This document shows positions 62,933 to 64,000 of a DNA stretch of 64,000 bases, piece by piece. Below the pieces are notes generated by a model. It was not told the DNA's origin. It saw only the letters and a list, made by a program, of their open reading frames with translations, and searched no databases. Numbering within the stretch: position 1 is the first letter of the stretch; each line of letters begins with the position of its first letter. This DNA is from Kitagawia praeruptora (Eukaryota; Streptophyta; Magnoliopsida; Apiales; Apiaceae). Location: assembly GCA_037693485.1 (NCBI GenBank), contig CM075344.1, positions 36,395,501 through 36,459,500 of the forward strand, written 5' to 3'. A program made the position numbers and the translations under genes.

Positions 62933-64000
62933 CACTAGTACAGACTGGACCTATAGCGTCGCCTATATAGACCTATAGCGTCGGTTGTTTGGCGTAGTAT
63001 ATGCAGGGGACGCTATAGGTATAGGCCTATAGCGTCGGTTAAAATGGCGACGCTGAATCCTACTTTAGGCGTCGGTCATTTAAATGACCGACGCTATAGG
63101 TATAGCTTATAGCGTCGCCCTTTCAAATGACCGACGCTATAGGTTAATTTTTTTTTTAAAAAAAAACCTATAGCGTCGCCCTTTCAAATGACCGACGTTA
63201 TAGGTATAGCTTATAGCGTCGCCCTTACAAATGACCGACGCTATAGGTATAGCTTTTTGCATCGCCCTTTCAAATGACCGACGCTATAGGTTAATTTTTT
63301 TTTAAAAAAAAGCCTATAGCGTCGCCCTTTCAAATGACCGACGCTATAGGTCAATTTTTTTTAAAAAAAAAATAATTTCAAAATTGGAATTTCACCATTA
63401 CAAAATATAATCCAAGAACACCAAACAAGTCTAAACACTATTTTAATCCCATTACAAAACAAAACATTCAATACAACCAAAATATTACAAAAATCATTCA
63501 ATACAACAAAAATATTACAAAAACCAATCAAAATGAAATAAACTTAGTAATACTCAATTTTTTGGCTAATTCTGAATGATTCATAAATCACAAAATGATT
63601 GGTTACAAGCAGCAAGCAGCATCCCATCAATATAACCTTTACTTGCTGAAGAAATGCCAGCTGAAGAAGGATCCCCAGCTTTCATTTCAACCATCTCCGA
63701 TGCAACTGGTGCTTTAGTTGGTACATCTGGAAGGTCCAAGTACAGATTTCCATTGCATATAATTCCGACCAGGCAGTATGATAGGCAATTAAAACAGCAA
63801 GAATGTTAACTTTACAACAAGAAATAAAAATTGAACTAATTTGCAACAGCAGCAGCTGGATAGGCAATTAAAACACAGTGAAGCAACAGCCAGAGTAACT
63901 CAACCTTACATGAAAAACTCATTAGATTCACAGTGCTCTGACCTCTCCGACCTCCCATATTAGTATACCATTCACTGCCTATTTACCGCAAATTGCGAGA
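62933..64000 (+). mobile_element. CACTA II, left end only
   Basis: Starts CACTAGTACAGACTGG, close to the CACTA I termini, and is followed (62958-63350) by subterminal units with gcgtcgcc / gaccgacgctatagg. The right end lies outside the window. On the minus strand around 63760-63600 a short frame reads DVPTKAPVASEMVEMKAGDP, which may be the end of a captured or element gene; not recognised. Confidence 0.75.
62958..63356. repeat. CACTA II subterminal repeat array
   Basis: Units of about 45-65 bp with ctatagcgtcgccctttcaa and gaccgacgctatagg, some separated by T/A runs. Related to the CACTA I arrays by the shared GCGTCGG core. Confidence 0.8.

Overview
This is a gene-poor, AT-rich stretch of a eudicot plant nuclear genome. 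Plant origin is shown by an S-domain (G-type lectin) receptor kinase with spliceosomal introns, Sirevirus-type Ty1/copia elements, a tRNA-Asp-primed Ty3/gypsy element, CACTA, Mutator-like and Stowaway DNA transposons, a Helitron end and a TRIM. I cannot name the species.

The only intact host gene I can support runs almost the whole length. Seven exons (1584-2877, 2936-3055, 3659-3828, 48087-48297, 48419-48656, 48728-48878, 48962-49303) splice in frame to 842 codons including the stop (841 residues). They encode a complete SD1-type receptor-like kinase with all catalytic motifs. Its third intron is 44,258 bp long because transposons have piled up in it. A 352-bp solo LTR with a target duplication (1117-1468) ends 115 bp before the start codon and may supply the promoter.

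The intron is a nest of dated layers. An AT-rich repeat (4235-5498, resuming at 46931) was hit by a Sirevirus (element A, 5499-46925, TSD TAAAT, LTRs about 1.5% apart). Inside A sit a 7.1-kb CACTA element carrying pieces of several host genes (6808-13886, TSD ATA, splitting gag) and a minus-strand Ty3/gypsy element with 5,215-bp LTRs (element B, 19822-42068, TSD GTTTA, LTRs about 0.1% apart). Inside one LTR of B sits a small Athila-like element (C, 34237-41133, TSD TAAAC, LTRs with no difference seen). LTR divergence falls with nesting depth, as it should.

Downstream of the kinase gene (49304-64000) there are only transposons and remnants: Stowaway elements inside a larger MITE, GTTCG-rich repeats, two Mutator-like inverted-repeat elements with 9-10 bp TSDs, a TRIM, a LINE-type RNase H pseudogene split by a gag-only Sirevirus-like element (D, 56392-62049, TSD GATGG), and the left end of a second CACTA element (62933 onward).

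No wholly new system is evident. The most notable points are the intact receptor kinase with a 44-kb intron and an LTR next to its start, the gene-capturing CACTA, the mismatch between near-identical LTRs and a decayed interior in B, the gag-only element D, and splice-acceptor-like sites plus an antisense ORF in A.
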